A stretch of DNA of 64,000 bases, taken from JAFMKE01 sp037624485 (lineage in GTDB: Bacteria > Bacteroidota > Bacteroidia > Chitinophagales > UBA8649). The translations under genes and the position numbers were made by a program. The stretch's first letter is position 1; every line of letters begins with the position of its first letter. The stretch is taken from NCBI GenBank assembly GCA_037624485.1, contig JASJJC010000023.1:1-64000 (forward strand), in the 5' to 3' direction. Under the pieces are notes generated by a model. It was given only the letters and a program-made list of their open reading frames with translations, was not told where the DNA came from and made no database searches. Below, in pieces: positions 52,351 through 60,706 of the stretch.

Positions 52351-53637
52351 TCAATGATCACTAAATAGATACTTGAATTTATCTAAGATTCTTTCTATAA
52401 AAGTACGTTTGTTGCTTACAATTTCAGCAATTCCTAACATTCCTTGTGAGAAAGTAAGTTCTTTATCGTAGGTCGTAGTTAAGCCATTGTTTAGGGTAAT
52501 GTCTACTTGATAGAAATTGCCTCTTGGAACGGCAGATATGTAATTTACAGTTCCTTGAACCAAACCATATTCCATGTAGTAATAAGCTTCTAGTCGAATG
52601 TTTGCCTGTTGGCCTACCTTTACTTTTGCAATATCTTTGGATGCTACTTTTGCAAATACTTTTAGATTGTTATCAATTTGAACGATAGATAAAATCTCAG
52701 TTTCTACCTCAAGGTATTGATTGTTTGACCAAACCTGATTTAAAGAAACAAAACCATCTACAGGCGAAATTATAAGATATTGTTCCTTCCATAAATTAAT
52801 ATCATTGGCTAATTTTGAGGCATTCTCTTTAACCAACATAGACTTACTTTGGATATCTTCTATGTCCCCAGAACTGAAATTAAATATTTGCATCTCAAGC
52901 TCTTGAATTTTTAACTGATTATTGCTGACTTGAATATTTAAATTTTCACACATCGATTTTTTTTGTGTAAAAACAGCCATGCTTTCATCTACAACTCTTT
53001 GAGATATAAAGCCCTTGGATGCCAGTTCTAGATCAGTAAAATATTTTTTATTTAGTAATTCTAGTTCTTCAGAGCAATGTTGGCTTTGTTTTTTTAATCC
53101 AGCTGTGATGTTATTCAGCTCATTGATTTGATTCTTTATATAGCTAATAGAACTAGTGATGGTGTTTTGAGAATCATAAAACGCATAATCTTCATAGCTT
53201 CTTAAAAAATTAGCATAGCTTTCTTGTATTCTCCCAAGCTCTACATTCTCAGGAAATACAATAGTATCTTCAGCATTGAAATAATTGATAAAGGAATCAA
53301 GTTTTACCTCTATCAAGAAAACCTCTTTTTCATTCGCTCCATTTTGCAATATTCCTAAAATTTCGCCCTCTAGTACATCATCATTATTACTTACAGCTAG
53401 CTCTTCAATGTTTCCCGCTTGTTTAGCAAACAGGGGAATAGGTGGATTAGATGAACTAATTTCCACGGTGGTTTTAATTACGTCAGGATACTCAACTATC
53501 GCACTTACTATTACAATAGTAAGTAAGGCAAGAAGTATAAATAATGAACCGAAACGAGTTAGCCAACCTGGAGGGGTACCTAATATGTCTTGGATTTCCT
53601 CACTCCTTAGATTTATATTTTTCAATTTATTTTCCAT
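52351..53637 (-). CDS. HlyD-family membrane fusion (periplasmic adaptor) protein
   Basis: 428 residues. A cytoplasmic N-tail (NLRSEEIQDILGTPPGWLTRFG) precedes one membrane helix (about 31-52), then a barrel-sandwich/lipoyl half-motif, a coiled-coil hairpin (about 150-290) and the second lipoyl half (LIISPVDGFVSLNQVWSNNQYLEVETEILSIV). This is the adaptor architecture of type I secretion and peptide exporters. It lies 19 nt after the C39-peptidase ABC transporter gene, with which it would form an exporter; the outer-membrane TolC component is not in the window. Confidence 0.9.
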   Translation of the reverse strand: MENKLKNINLRSEEIQDILGTPPGWLTRFGSLFILLALLTIVIVSAIVEYPDVIKTTVEISSSNPPIPLFAKQAGNIEELAVSNNDDVLEGEILGILQNGANEKEVFLIEVKLDSFINYFNAEDTIVFPENVELGRIQESYANFLRSYEDYAFYDSQNTITSSISYIKNQINELNNITAGLKKQSQHCSEELELLNKKYFTDLELASKGFISQRVVDESMAVFTQKKSMCENLNIQVSNNQLKIQELEMQIFNFSSGDIEDIQSKSMLVKENASKLANDINLWKEQYLIISPVDGFVSLNQVWSNNQYLEVETEILSIVQIDNNLKVFAKVASKDIAKVKVGQQANIRLEAYYYMEYGLVQGTVNYISAVPRGNFYQVDITLNNGLTTTYDKELTFSQGMLGIAEIVSNKRTFIERILDKFKYLFSDH

Positions 53638-53656
53638 GAATATATCTTGACTTAAT

Positions 53657-55840
53657 CTAGCTACCTAGTTCTAATTGGTTTTTAACTAAAGTGTAATAAG
53701 CTCCTTTTAGCTTAGTTAATTCTTCATGCGTCCCATGCTCAATAATCGATCCTTTGTCAAGGACGATAATTTGATCTGCATTTTTAACCGTACTCAATCT
53801 ATGTGCAACAACTAGCATAGTTTTGTTTTTTAAATGACTATTCAAATTCTCAACAATCACGCGTTCATTGTTTGCATCTAAGGCATTTGTAGCTTCATCC
53901 AATAACAAGAAATCTGGATTCTTGTATATAGCTCTTGCTATTAAGACTCTTTGTTTTTGACCTACACTTAATCCAATACCCTCGCTACCAACTTTCGTAT
54001 TGTATCCCAAAGGTAAACTTTCGATATGCTCCCTGATATTAGCAATTTCAGCAGCTTCAAGTAACTTACTTGTATCTATTACATCTTCCCCAATTGCAAT
54101 ATTTCTAGCAATTGTGTCACCAAAAATAAATCCATCCTGCATCACTACACCAATTCTGTTTCTCCATGATGTATTTCTAATGTTTTTAAAGTTGGCATTA
54201 CCTAAGCTAACTGATCCAGATTCAGGGTCGTAGAACTTTAAAATAAGCTTTAATAAAGTTGTTTTGCCACTACCTGATGTACCTACTATTGCTGTTGTTT
54301 TCCCAAATGGAATCGTACAATTAATATTAGAAAGTACTGGAGGCATTTTGGGGTCACCATATCTGAAATTAACTCCTTTGAAATGAATATCACCTTTTTC
54401 TGGAAGAATCTCAATCTTAGCATCGTTAAGATTTTCTTCGCTATCATTATCATGTATTTCGCTAATACGTTCTAAACTAATTTTCGCATCTTGGGCATCT
54501 CGAATAAATCCAATGAGTTGATCAATTGGAGTGTTAAGTTGACCAACAATAAATTGTACGGCCATCATCATACCTAATGTCATTTCTCCATCAATAACGC
54601 CTTTAGCAGCAAGAAATATGATGATTATGTTTTTAGATTGATTGATGATTTGAGCTCCGATACTTTGCCATTGATCTAAGCCTAAAGATTTTATATTAAC
54701 CTTGAATAAACTAGCTTGAATATGTTCCCAGTCCCAACGCATTTTACTTTCGCTGTTATTTAACTTAATATCTTGAACTCCTTCAATCAGCTGAATAAGG
54801 TGATTTCTATTCTTTGCTAATTCTTTAAAACGTTTATGGTCAATCAGCCCTCTTCGTTTTAAGAAGAAACTTATCCATATGAAATAAGCTATTGCTGCAA
54901 TAAAGAAAACTAAGAATATGAGTTTGTTATAAATCATTAAAACAATTCCAAAAACAAAAATATTGAACACCGAAAATAAAGCGCTTAAGGAAGAGGATGT
55001 TAAAAAGTGTTCAATTCTATCATGGTCATTTACCCTTTGTAAAATATCGCCAATCATCTTAGTATCGAAAAATTTAATTGGCAACCTAAGTAGCTTCATT
55101 AAAAAATCCGATATCAAGGAGATATTAACGCGTGTTCCTATATGCAGTAAAATCCAACTTCGTAAAATTTCTACAATAGTCTGACCAGCAAATAAGACGA
55201 GTTGAGCGATTAGGATTAAGGTGATAAATGAAAAATCTTGATTGTTAATACCGAAATCAACGATAGACTGGGTTAAAAAGGGAAAGATTAATTGTATCAA
55301 ACTTCCCGCTAACATGCCAAACATGAGTTGGAAGATTAAACCTTTGTATTGCCGCAAGTAATTGAACAAAAACTTAAAACCTGATTTTTGCTTACTTTCT
55401 GCAGTTTGATAAAATACAGGTGTTGGTTCGATTTCCATTATTACACCTTGCTCGAATTTATCTTTTACGGTAGATATCCAGTGCCGTTTAAATTCCTTGA
55501 TTGAATAGGTAACCAATCCTAATGCCGGATCGGACACCCATACCTTCGATTTACTTACTTTATAGACTACTACAAAGTGGTTTTGATTCCAGTGCGCAAT
55601 GCATGGCATTTTTATATTCAATAAATCCTCAAATGTCAGACGAAATGAATTCGTGCGCATGCCAATGGTTTCAGCTGCGTGACTTATTCCTTGAAAGGAT
55701 ACGCCTTGTCTATCAATATAACTGATGCTGCGCAAGTACTGCAGGGAAAAGTTTTTCTTGTAATGCTTCGCAATGATTCGTAAGCAGGTAGGACCGCAGT
55801 CCATTTGATCCAGCTGTTTATATGATGGAAAGGTTTTCAT
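53657..55840 (-). CDS. Peptidase C39-containing ABC transporter (bacteriocin/leader-peptide exporter type)
   Basis: 727 residues. The N-terminal C39 cysteine protease (about 1-130) has the catalytic Cys15 in DQMDCGPTC, His88 in HWNQNHFVVVY and the Asp in VSDPALG, so it looks active. A six-helix ABC membrane domain (about 160-440) and an ATPase domain follow, with Walker A VGTSGSGKTTLL, signature LSVGQKQR and Walker B FLLLDEATNALD. The signature has Val in place of the usual second-position Gly. Such proteins cut double-glycine leaders from small peptides and export them through an HlyD adaptor, the next gene. No leader-peptide gene or modification enzyme is visible nearby. Confidence 0.92.
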   Translation of the reverse strand: MKTFPSYKQLDQMDCGPTCLRIIAKHYKKNFSLQYLRSISYIDRQGVSFQGISHAAETIGMRTNSFRLTFEDLLNIKMPCIAHWNQNHFVVVYKVSKSKVWVSDPALGLVTYSIKEFKRHWISTVKDKFEQGVIMEIEPTPVFYQTAESKQKSGFKFLFNYLRQYKGLIFQLMFGMLAGSLIQLIFPFLTQSIVDFGINNQDFSFITLILIAQLVLFAGQTIVEILRSWILLHIGTRVNISLISDFLMKLLRLPIKFFDTKMIGDILQRVNDHDRIEHFLTSSSLSALFSVFNIFVFGIVLMIYNKLIFLVFFIAAIAYFIWISFFLKRRGLIDHKRFKELAKNRNHLIQLIEGVQDIKLNNSESKMRWDWEHIQASLFKVNIKSLGLDQWQSIGAQIINQSKNIIIIFLAAKGVIDGEMTLGMMMAVQFIVGQLNTPIDQLIGFIRDAQDAKISLERISEIHDNDSEENLNDAKIEILPEKGDIHFKGVNFRYGDPKMPPVLSNINCTIPFGKTTAIVGTSGSGKTTLLKLILKFYDPESGSVSLGNANFKNIRNTSWRNRIGVVMQDGFIFGDTIARNIAIGEDVIDTSKLLEAAEIANIREHIESLPLGYNTKVGSEGIGLSVGQKQRVLIARAIYKNPDFLLLDEATNALDANNERVIVENLNSHLKNKTMLVVAHRLSTVKNADQIIVLDKGSIIEHGTHEELTKLKGAYYTLVKNQLELGS

Positions 55841-55957
55841 TGTAGTTAGTCGAACAAGGGGTGAAAAAAATATTACGAATACATTGTGTCTTCGATTTTA
55901 GTTTAAGTTATCCACACTTTTTAGTTAGTCTAGCAAATCTAACAATAAAAATTGAAT

Positions 55958-55965
55958 TATCTTTG
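55958..55965 (+). promoter_or_regulatory. Promoter -7 element (TATCTTTG) in front of the TPP riboswitch
   Basis: Exact consensus. The predicted start (about 55970) coincides with the first base of riboswitch stem P1 at 55971. Confidence 0.65.
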
Positions 55966-55970
55966 AAAAG

Positions 55971-56051
55971 CTTTCTAGGGGTTTCCTTTTTTAAAGGAAT
56001 GAGAATTACCCTCTGAACCTGATCAAATTAAGATTTGCGTAGGGAAGAAAG
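55971..56051 (+). ncRNA. TPP riboswitch (THI box)
   Basis: Conserved blocks occur in order: GGGGTTTCC (55978-55986), a P3 stem TTCCTTT/AAAGGAA (55983-55989 and 55993-55999), TGAGA (56000-56004), ACCC (56008-56011), CTGAACCTGATC (56013-56024), a CAAAT/ATTTG stem (56024-56028 and 56033-56037) and GCGTAGGGA (56037-56045). The closing stem P1 pairs CTTTCT (55971-55976) with AGAAAG (56046-56051). Thiamin pyrophosphate binding normally turns the downstream gene off. A further hairpin (56057-56064 with 56070-56077, one A-C mismatch) lies between it and the gene but has no immediate T tract, so whether control is by termination or translation is not decided. Confidence 0.92.
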
Positions 56052-56111
56052 AAGATTTGAGGATTTCATATCCCCAAGAAAGCACTATTTTTCTAATATA
56101 AATAAAGTATT

Positions 56112-58484
56112 ATGTCTAGGTGTTTTTTTATCATTATTTCCGTATTTATTACACACGTTGTCAATGGACAACTAACATTAACCGGTCGAGTTACTAACAA
56201 TTCAGATAGTTTGAATTTAGCAGATTGCTTTCTCTATCTGGACAGTGAAACCGTGCCATTTTCAACTCAAGAGAATGGGAGTTTTAGGCTAGAAAATATT
56301 AGCTCTGGTAAGCATTCTATTCGAGTACTCAAGGAAGGTTTTGATGAAAGAATACATGAATTTGACTTACAAAAAGACGAGTTTTTATTACTTGAAATGT
56401 ACCTCGAGGGCACAAATCCTGAAAATGCAGAAATATATACATCTCTTTTTACCGATGAGGTGATTGTCAGGGCAACTAGAGCAAGTGATGTTACACCTAC
56501 AACAAAAGTTTCTATTGATGCGGAAGAATTGGCGAAAGAAAATTTAGGCCAGGATATCACCTATTTGTTAGATCACAAACAAAGTATAGTCTCTTACAGT
56601 GATGGTGGAAATGGAATAGGCTACACCTCTATGCGTATTAGAGGATCAGATATGTCAAGAATCAATTTCACCATAAATGGTATCCCCTACAATGATCCAG
56701 AAAGTCAATCTGTGTTTTCAGTTAATATCGGCGATATTGCATCTTCAGTGAATGATATTCAAATTCAAAGAGGCGTTGGAAGTAGCACTAACGGTGCTGC
56801 AGCTTTTGGAGCTTCTGTTAATCTAAATACGAATAAGTTAAATAAGAAAGCATATGCAGAGTTTAACAACTCATATGGTTCATTTGCTAGCTTGAAAAAT
56901 ACTGTGAAACTTGGCACGGGTCTGATAAATAATAAATTTACCTTGGATGCTCGTTTATCGCATATTAAGACGGATGGATATATCGATCGAGCTCACACCA
57001 AATTATGGAGCTATTATCTTAGTGGAGCCTACTACGCTGGCAATACCATTATACGTTTAAATCATTTTTCAGGCATAGAAACGACTTATCAAGCCTGGAA
57101 TGGAGTTGATAGAAATACTTTAGAGTCTGACAGAACATTTAATATTTCTGGCACAGATTTTCTTTCTACAGCGGATCCTTATGATAATGAAATAGATCAA
57201 TACAAACAGGACCATTACCAGCTCTTTGTCGCTCATCAAATAAATAATAATTGGGTGGCCAACGTAGGTTTGTTTTACATCAAGGGAAGAGGATATTTCG
57301 AGCAATTTAAGGTTCAGAGTCGTCTGATGAATTATGGTTTAGAGAATGTCTTGATAGGCAGCGATACTATTGAAAGAACCGATTTGATAAGAAGAAGATG
57401 GTTAGACAATGATTTTTACGGTTCTACTTTCTCCTTGAATTATCAAAAAATGAAAAAAATAGATTTTACCATTGGGGGAGCATGGAATCAGTATGATGGC
57501 GATCATTTTGGTGAAATCATATGGGCTCAGTATGCTAGTAATAGTCAGATAAGAGACAGGTATTATGAGAATAATGGACAAAAAACAGATTTCAATATTT
57601 TCATGAAAGTAAACTACTCGATTACAAAGCAATTAATTGGATTTGCTGATATGCAATTCCGCCGTGTATCGTATAATGTTTCAGGGGTAGATAATGATCA
57701 ACAGTATATGTTCTATGACGTAGATTACAATTTTTATAATCCTAAAGTAGGTTTGACATACCTGCTCACCAAACAAAATAAAGTATACACCTCATTTGCA
57801 ATGGCAAATCGGGAGCCTACTAGAAATGACTTTATAGATAATGACAAAACGCCAAGTCATGAGAAATTATATAATCTTGAGCTAGGCTATGAGCATAAGG
57901 GGAAGTCACTGCGATTTAGCACCAATTATTACTACATGTATTATAAGGATCAATTAGTCCTCAACGGTGCGTTAAATGACGTTGGCTCTGCAGTTAGGAT
58001 TAATGTAGATCAAAGCTATAGAATGGGCATTGAGTCTGCAATGGGTTGGGATCTTGCCAATGTTTTAAGCTTTGACGCAAATGCGACTTGGAGTATAAAT
58101 GAAATAAATTCATTCATTGATGAGAATGGAGTGGAGCATGACAAAACTAAAATAGCTTATTCCCCTCAATGGATAGGGGGTATTCAATTTGGTCTGAATC
58201 CTTTTAAGGGCTTTAGTTTTTCTATTTCTAACAAATTTGTGGGTAAGCAATTCTTAGACAATACAACAAATAACAACTTATCTCTTGAAAAATATAGACA
58301 AAGTGATATTCGTTTTGCCTATAAAGTGGATACAGAGACACTGAAAGATATAGAGTTTACGCTTCTGCTCAATAATTTCACGAATAGAGACATAGTAAGT
58401 AATGCTTATGTTTATGCAGGTGAAGCCTATTTTTTCCCACAAGCTAAATTTAATTTTATGGCGGGGGTTAACTTCAAGTTCTAA
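56112..58484 (+). CDS. TPP-riboswitch-controlled TonB-dependent receptor, probable thiamin or thiamin-precursor importer
   Basis: 790 residues. A signal peptide (1-20, HVVNGQ) is followed by a CarboxypepD_reg-like domain (about 22-105), a plug (about 120-250: NLGQDITYLLDHKQSIVSYSDGGNGIGYTSMRIRGSDMSRINFTINGIPYNDPE is its hallmark region, then QRGVGSSTNGAAAFGASVNL) and a beta-barrel ending in Phe (AGVNFKF). The riboswitch 60 nt upstream is the only link to substrate: outer-membrane receptors under THI boxes in Bacteroidota are predicted to take up thiamin or its precursors. No inner-membrane thiamin transporter or kinase follows; the next gene, maf, is convergent and overlaps by 11 nt. Confidence 0.88.
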   Translation: MSRCFFIIISVFITHVVNGQLTLTGRVTNNSDSLNLADCFLYLDSETVPFSTQENGSFRLENISSGKHSIRVLKEGFDERIHEFDLQKDEFLLLEMYLEGTNPENAEIYTSLFTDEVIVRATRASDVTPTTKVSIDAEELAKENLGQDITYLLDHKQSIVSYSDGGNGIGYTSMRIRGSDMSRINFTINGIPYNDPESQSVFSVNIGDIASSVNDIQIQRGVGSSTNGAAAFGASVNLNTNKLNKKAYAEFNNSYGSFASLKNTVKLGTGLINNKFTLDARLSHIKTDGYIDRAHTKLWSYYLSGAYYAGNTIIRLNHFSGIETTYQAWNGVDRNTLESDRTFNISGTDFLSTADPYDNEIDQYKQDHYQLFVAHQINNNWVANVGLFYIKGRGYFEQFKVQSRLMNYGLENVLIGSDTIERTDLIRRRWLDNDFYGSTFSLNYQKMKKIDFTIGGAWNQYDGDHFGEIIWAQYASNSQIRDRYYENNGQKTDFNIFMKVNYSITKQLIGFADMQFRRVSYNVSGVDNDQQYMFYDVDYNFYNPKVGLTYLLTKQNKVYTSFAMANREPTRNDFIDNDKTPSHEKLYNLELGYEHKGKSLRFSTNYYYMYYKDQLVLNGALNDVGSAVRINVDQSYRMGIESAMGWDLANVLSFDANATWSINEINSFIDENGVEHDKTKIAYSPQWIGGIQFGLNPFKGFSFSISNKFVGKQFLDNTTNNNLSLEKYRQSDIRFAYKVDTETLKDIEFTLLLNNFTNRDIVSNAYVYAGEAYFFPQAKFNFMAGVNFKF

Positions 58485-59040
58485 GTTTCTTAAGTTCTTG
58501 ATTTAACCGAAAAAGGGGTAACCCCATAACATTGAAATAGTCACCTTCAATTTTTTCTATCCCAACCATACCTATCCATTCCTGAATGGCGTAAGCTCCT
58601 GCCTTATCATAGGGCTGATAATTATCGACGTAGTATTCTATTTCGGTTTTGCTAAGATCGCGAAACTTGATTTTGGTCAATTCACTAAATAATACTTCGG
58701 TATTTTTTGAGCGCAAGCAAACTCCAGTTATCACCTCATGCGAATTGCCGGAGATTTGCTCTAATATATGTATTGCTTCCTCTCGGTCTCTGGGTTTGCC
58801 ATAAAGTACTCCTTTCATCGCAACCACAGTGTCAGAGGTGATAATTAACTCATCATCTTTCATACTTGCAATGAAAGCCTTAGCTTTTAACTGAGCTAAA
58901 TATACAGGCACATCCTTGGCAGCCATATTATTTGGATACACTTCTTTAGTTTCCTTTGTTCTAATTTCAAATTCAGGAACTATATGTTTTAATAATTCTT
59001 GTCGTCTAGGTGATTTTGAAGCTAATATAATTTGAGGCAT
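58474..59040 (-). CDS. maf: Maf-family nucleoside triphosphate pyrophosphatase
   Basis: 188 residues, normal length. Motifs are ASKSPRRQELL at the N-terminus, ITSDTVVAMKGVLYGKPRDREEA and the C-terminal YDKAGAYAIQEWIGMVGIEKIEGDYFNVMGLPLF. Maf proteins hydrolyse dTTP/UTP or modified pyrimidine nucleotides and have been linked to septum inhibition. Last gene of the leftward unit ccmE-ccmF-DUF2520-ubiA-maf, 15 nt after ubiA, and convergent with the thiamin-type TonB receptor (11-nt overlap). Confidence 0.95.
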   Translation of the reverse strand: MPQIILASKSPRRQELLKHIVPEFEIRTKETKEVYPNNMAAKDVPVYLAQLKAKAFIASMKDDELIITSDTVVAMKGVLYGKPRDREEAIHILEQISGNSHEVITGVCLRSKNTEVLFSELTKIKFRDLSKTEIEYYVDNYQPYDKAGAYAIQEWIGMVGIEKIEGDYFNVMGLPLFRLNQELKKLRT

Positions 59041-59055
59041 TGGTATAATGTGTAG

Positions 59056-59931
59056 TTAAATGAAATTTGAAATAGGAAGTAACATACCTAAAAGCATCAA
59101 CGCTTTTAGGATATAGCTAGACCATTTATATCCTGTTGAATTTTCACTAGAGGCAGTTTGTATGATTCCCGTTAATGCCAACGCAATTAGCGAAATAAGG
59201 TAGAAGTGTTGAAGCATATTGTCGTCAACTGAGGCGAAAATGTATCCAAAAATTACAATAAAAGACAAAAGTACAAAGACAATGATGGCTTTGGTTATGG
59301 TCGTACCGATTAGTATTGGCAGGCTTTTTCTGCCACATAATCGATCTCCATCCAGGTCCTCTAAATCCTTAACTAATTCTCTAATCCAGTTAAGTATAAA
59401 GGCGATACCAGCATAAACCCAAACTCCGATTAGCTGCAATGAATAGTATTTTTTTGTAAAAATAGAGTGTTCCAGTCCTTGATAGAAGCATAGTAGAATG
59501 GCCATTGCGATTAAAAAGCTAATAATTAAGTTGCCAATAACTTTATATTTACTTAAAAAGTACGCGTAAACAATTACTAAAAAGCTTGCGAGTAAAAACC
59601 AGGGGTATAAATAAATAGAACATTGGACGCTTACTATCAATCCACATAAAAGGCCTAGCGCAATAAATGAAAAGCCAATTCTTTTAGCAATTAGACTATT
59701 ATCCTCGTTTACCCATTTAAGTTTGTGATTCAGACGATCTATTTCAAGATCCTGAACATCATTTAACAGATACCCCCCAATGGCAATAAGTATTGTGGCA
59801 AGCATAGTAAAGATCAGGAACGATGAGGTATAAATCTGAAGTAGATATTCGCAAACAAGATATTGGACAAGACCCAGCATGAATATATTGGGAAGCCTAA
59901 GCGTATTAATAAACAACAATAGTTTATTCAT
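59056..59931 (-). CDS. UbiA-family prenyltransferase (geranylgeranylglycerol-phosphate geranylgeranyltransferase-like)
   Basis: 291 residues from ATG 59931; a TTG at 59943 is also in frame. It has eight or nine membrane helices. The two Asp-rich prenyl-diphosphate motifs are NDVQDLEIDRLNHK (about residue 60) and DLEDLDGDRLCGRKSLP (about 190). UbiA enzymes attach prenyl chains to acceptors. In Bacteroidota this gene next to DUF2520 and maf is commonly annotated as a geranylgeranylglycerol-phosphate transferase, although the true acceptor is unproven. It overlaps the end of the DUF2520 gene by 8 nt. Confidence 0.85.
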   Translation of the reverse strand: MNKLLLFINTLRLPNIFMLGLVQYLVCEYLLQIYTSSFLIFTMLATILIAIGGYLLNDVQDLEIDRLNHKLKWVNEDNSLIAKRIGFSFIALGLLCGLIVSVQCSIYLYPWFLLASFLVIVYAYFLSKYKVIGNLIISFLIAMAILLCFYQGLEHSIFTKKYYSLQLIGVWVYAGIAFILNWIRELVKDLEDLDGDRLCGRKSLPILIGTTITKAIIVFVLLSFIVIFGYIFASVDDNMLQHFYLISLIALALTGIIQTASSENSTGYKWSSYILKALMLLGMLLPISNFI

Positions 59932-60706
59932 AGTAAGAATCAATACTTTGGGTAAACCATAAATATAATTCTTTTAGTTTAGGATCGGTAAGCATAGACT
60001 CATGCTGACCGATTGTCTTGTAATCCTTTCTTTTGGCAGGACCCGTTTGAATATCTTTGGGATTTTGCGCTAAAGCTTTCAGCATAGTTTCCTGCATTAA
60101 CGGCTTTAGAAGGTCAAAGTCTAAGTCTAAGCTATCTGTATATTCTTTGGTTAAGGCGAATAAATGATTACTAAAATTATTAACTATAACCGCGGCAATA
60201 TGAAGTTTTCTGCGTTGCTCATCATTCACTTCAAACACTTTATTTGATATCAATTTAGCAAGCTGCATCAAGATATTTGTACATGCTTCATTGGAGCCAT
60301 CAATTAAAAAGGGAACTTCCTTTAAGTCCACTTCTCTAGTTTTAGTAAAAGTTTGTAAAGGGTAAAAACTACCATAATTATTACTAGAAACACTTAGTTC
60401 ATTCATGCTGACCACTCCACTTGTATGTGCAATAATATGCTTAGCTGTTTTAAGTTGTTTACTAATACCTTCAATAGAATCGTCAGATGCACAAATGATA
60501 ATCAAATCACAAACTTTACTAAGGTGTTCTAGATTTTCGACAAACTGAATTTTAACCGCGTCGGCAAGAACTCTTCCTGTATGTTTATTTCGCGTATAAA
60601 GTGCTGTGAAATTTATGTCTGGATGATAGTAGAAGGCATGAGCTAAATGATGGGCTACGTTGCCCGACCCTACAATGCCTATATTAAGATCTTCTATCTT
60701 TTTCAT
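59924..60706 (-). CDS. Rossmann-like DUF2520 protein
   Basis: 260 residues. The N-terminal NAD(P)-binding fold (NIGIVGSGNVAHHLAHAFY) resembles ProC-type reductases. The C-terminal DUF2520 domain (about 130-255) contains FEVNDEQRRKLHIAAVIVNNFSNHLFAL and ends with GPAKRKDYKTIGQH. The reaction is not established for this family. The start overlaps the ccmF stop by 4 nt and the end overlaps ubiA, so the genes are translationally coupled. In many relatives a KDO-8-phosphate phosphatase-type gene lies between DUF2520 and ubiA; it is absent here. Confidence 0.85.
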   Translation of the reverse strand: MKKIEDLNIGIVGSGNVAHHLAHAFYYHPDINFTALYTRNKHTGRVLADAVKIQFVENLEHLSKVCDLIIICASDDSIEGISKQLKTAKHIIAHTSGVVSMNELSVSSNNYGSFYPLQTFTKTREVDLKEVPFLIDGSNEACTNILMQLAKLISNKVFEVNDEQRRKLHIAAVIVNNFSNHLFALTKEYTDSLDLDFDLLKPLMQETMLKALAQNPKDIQTGPAKRKDYKTIGQHESMLTDPKLKELYLWFTQSIDSYYE

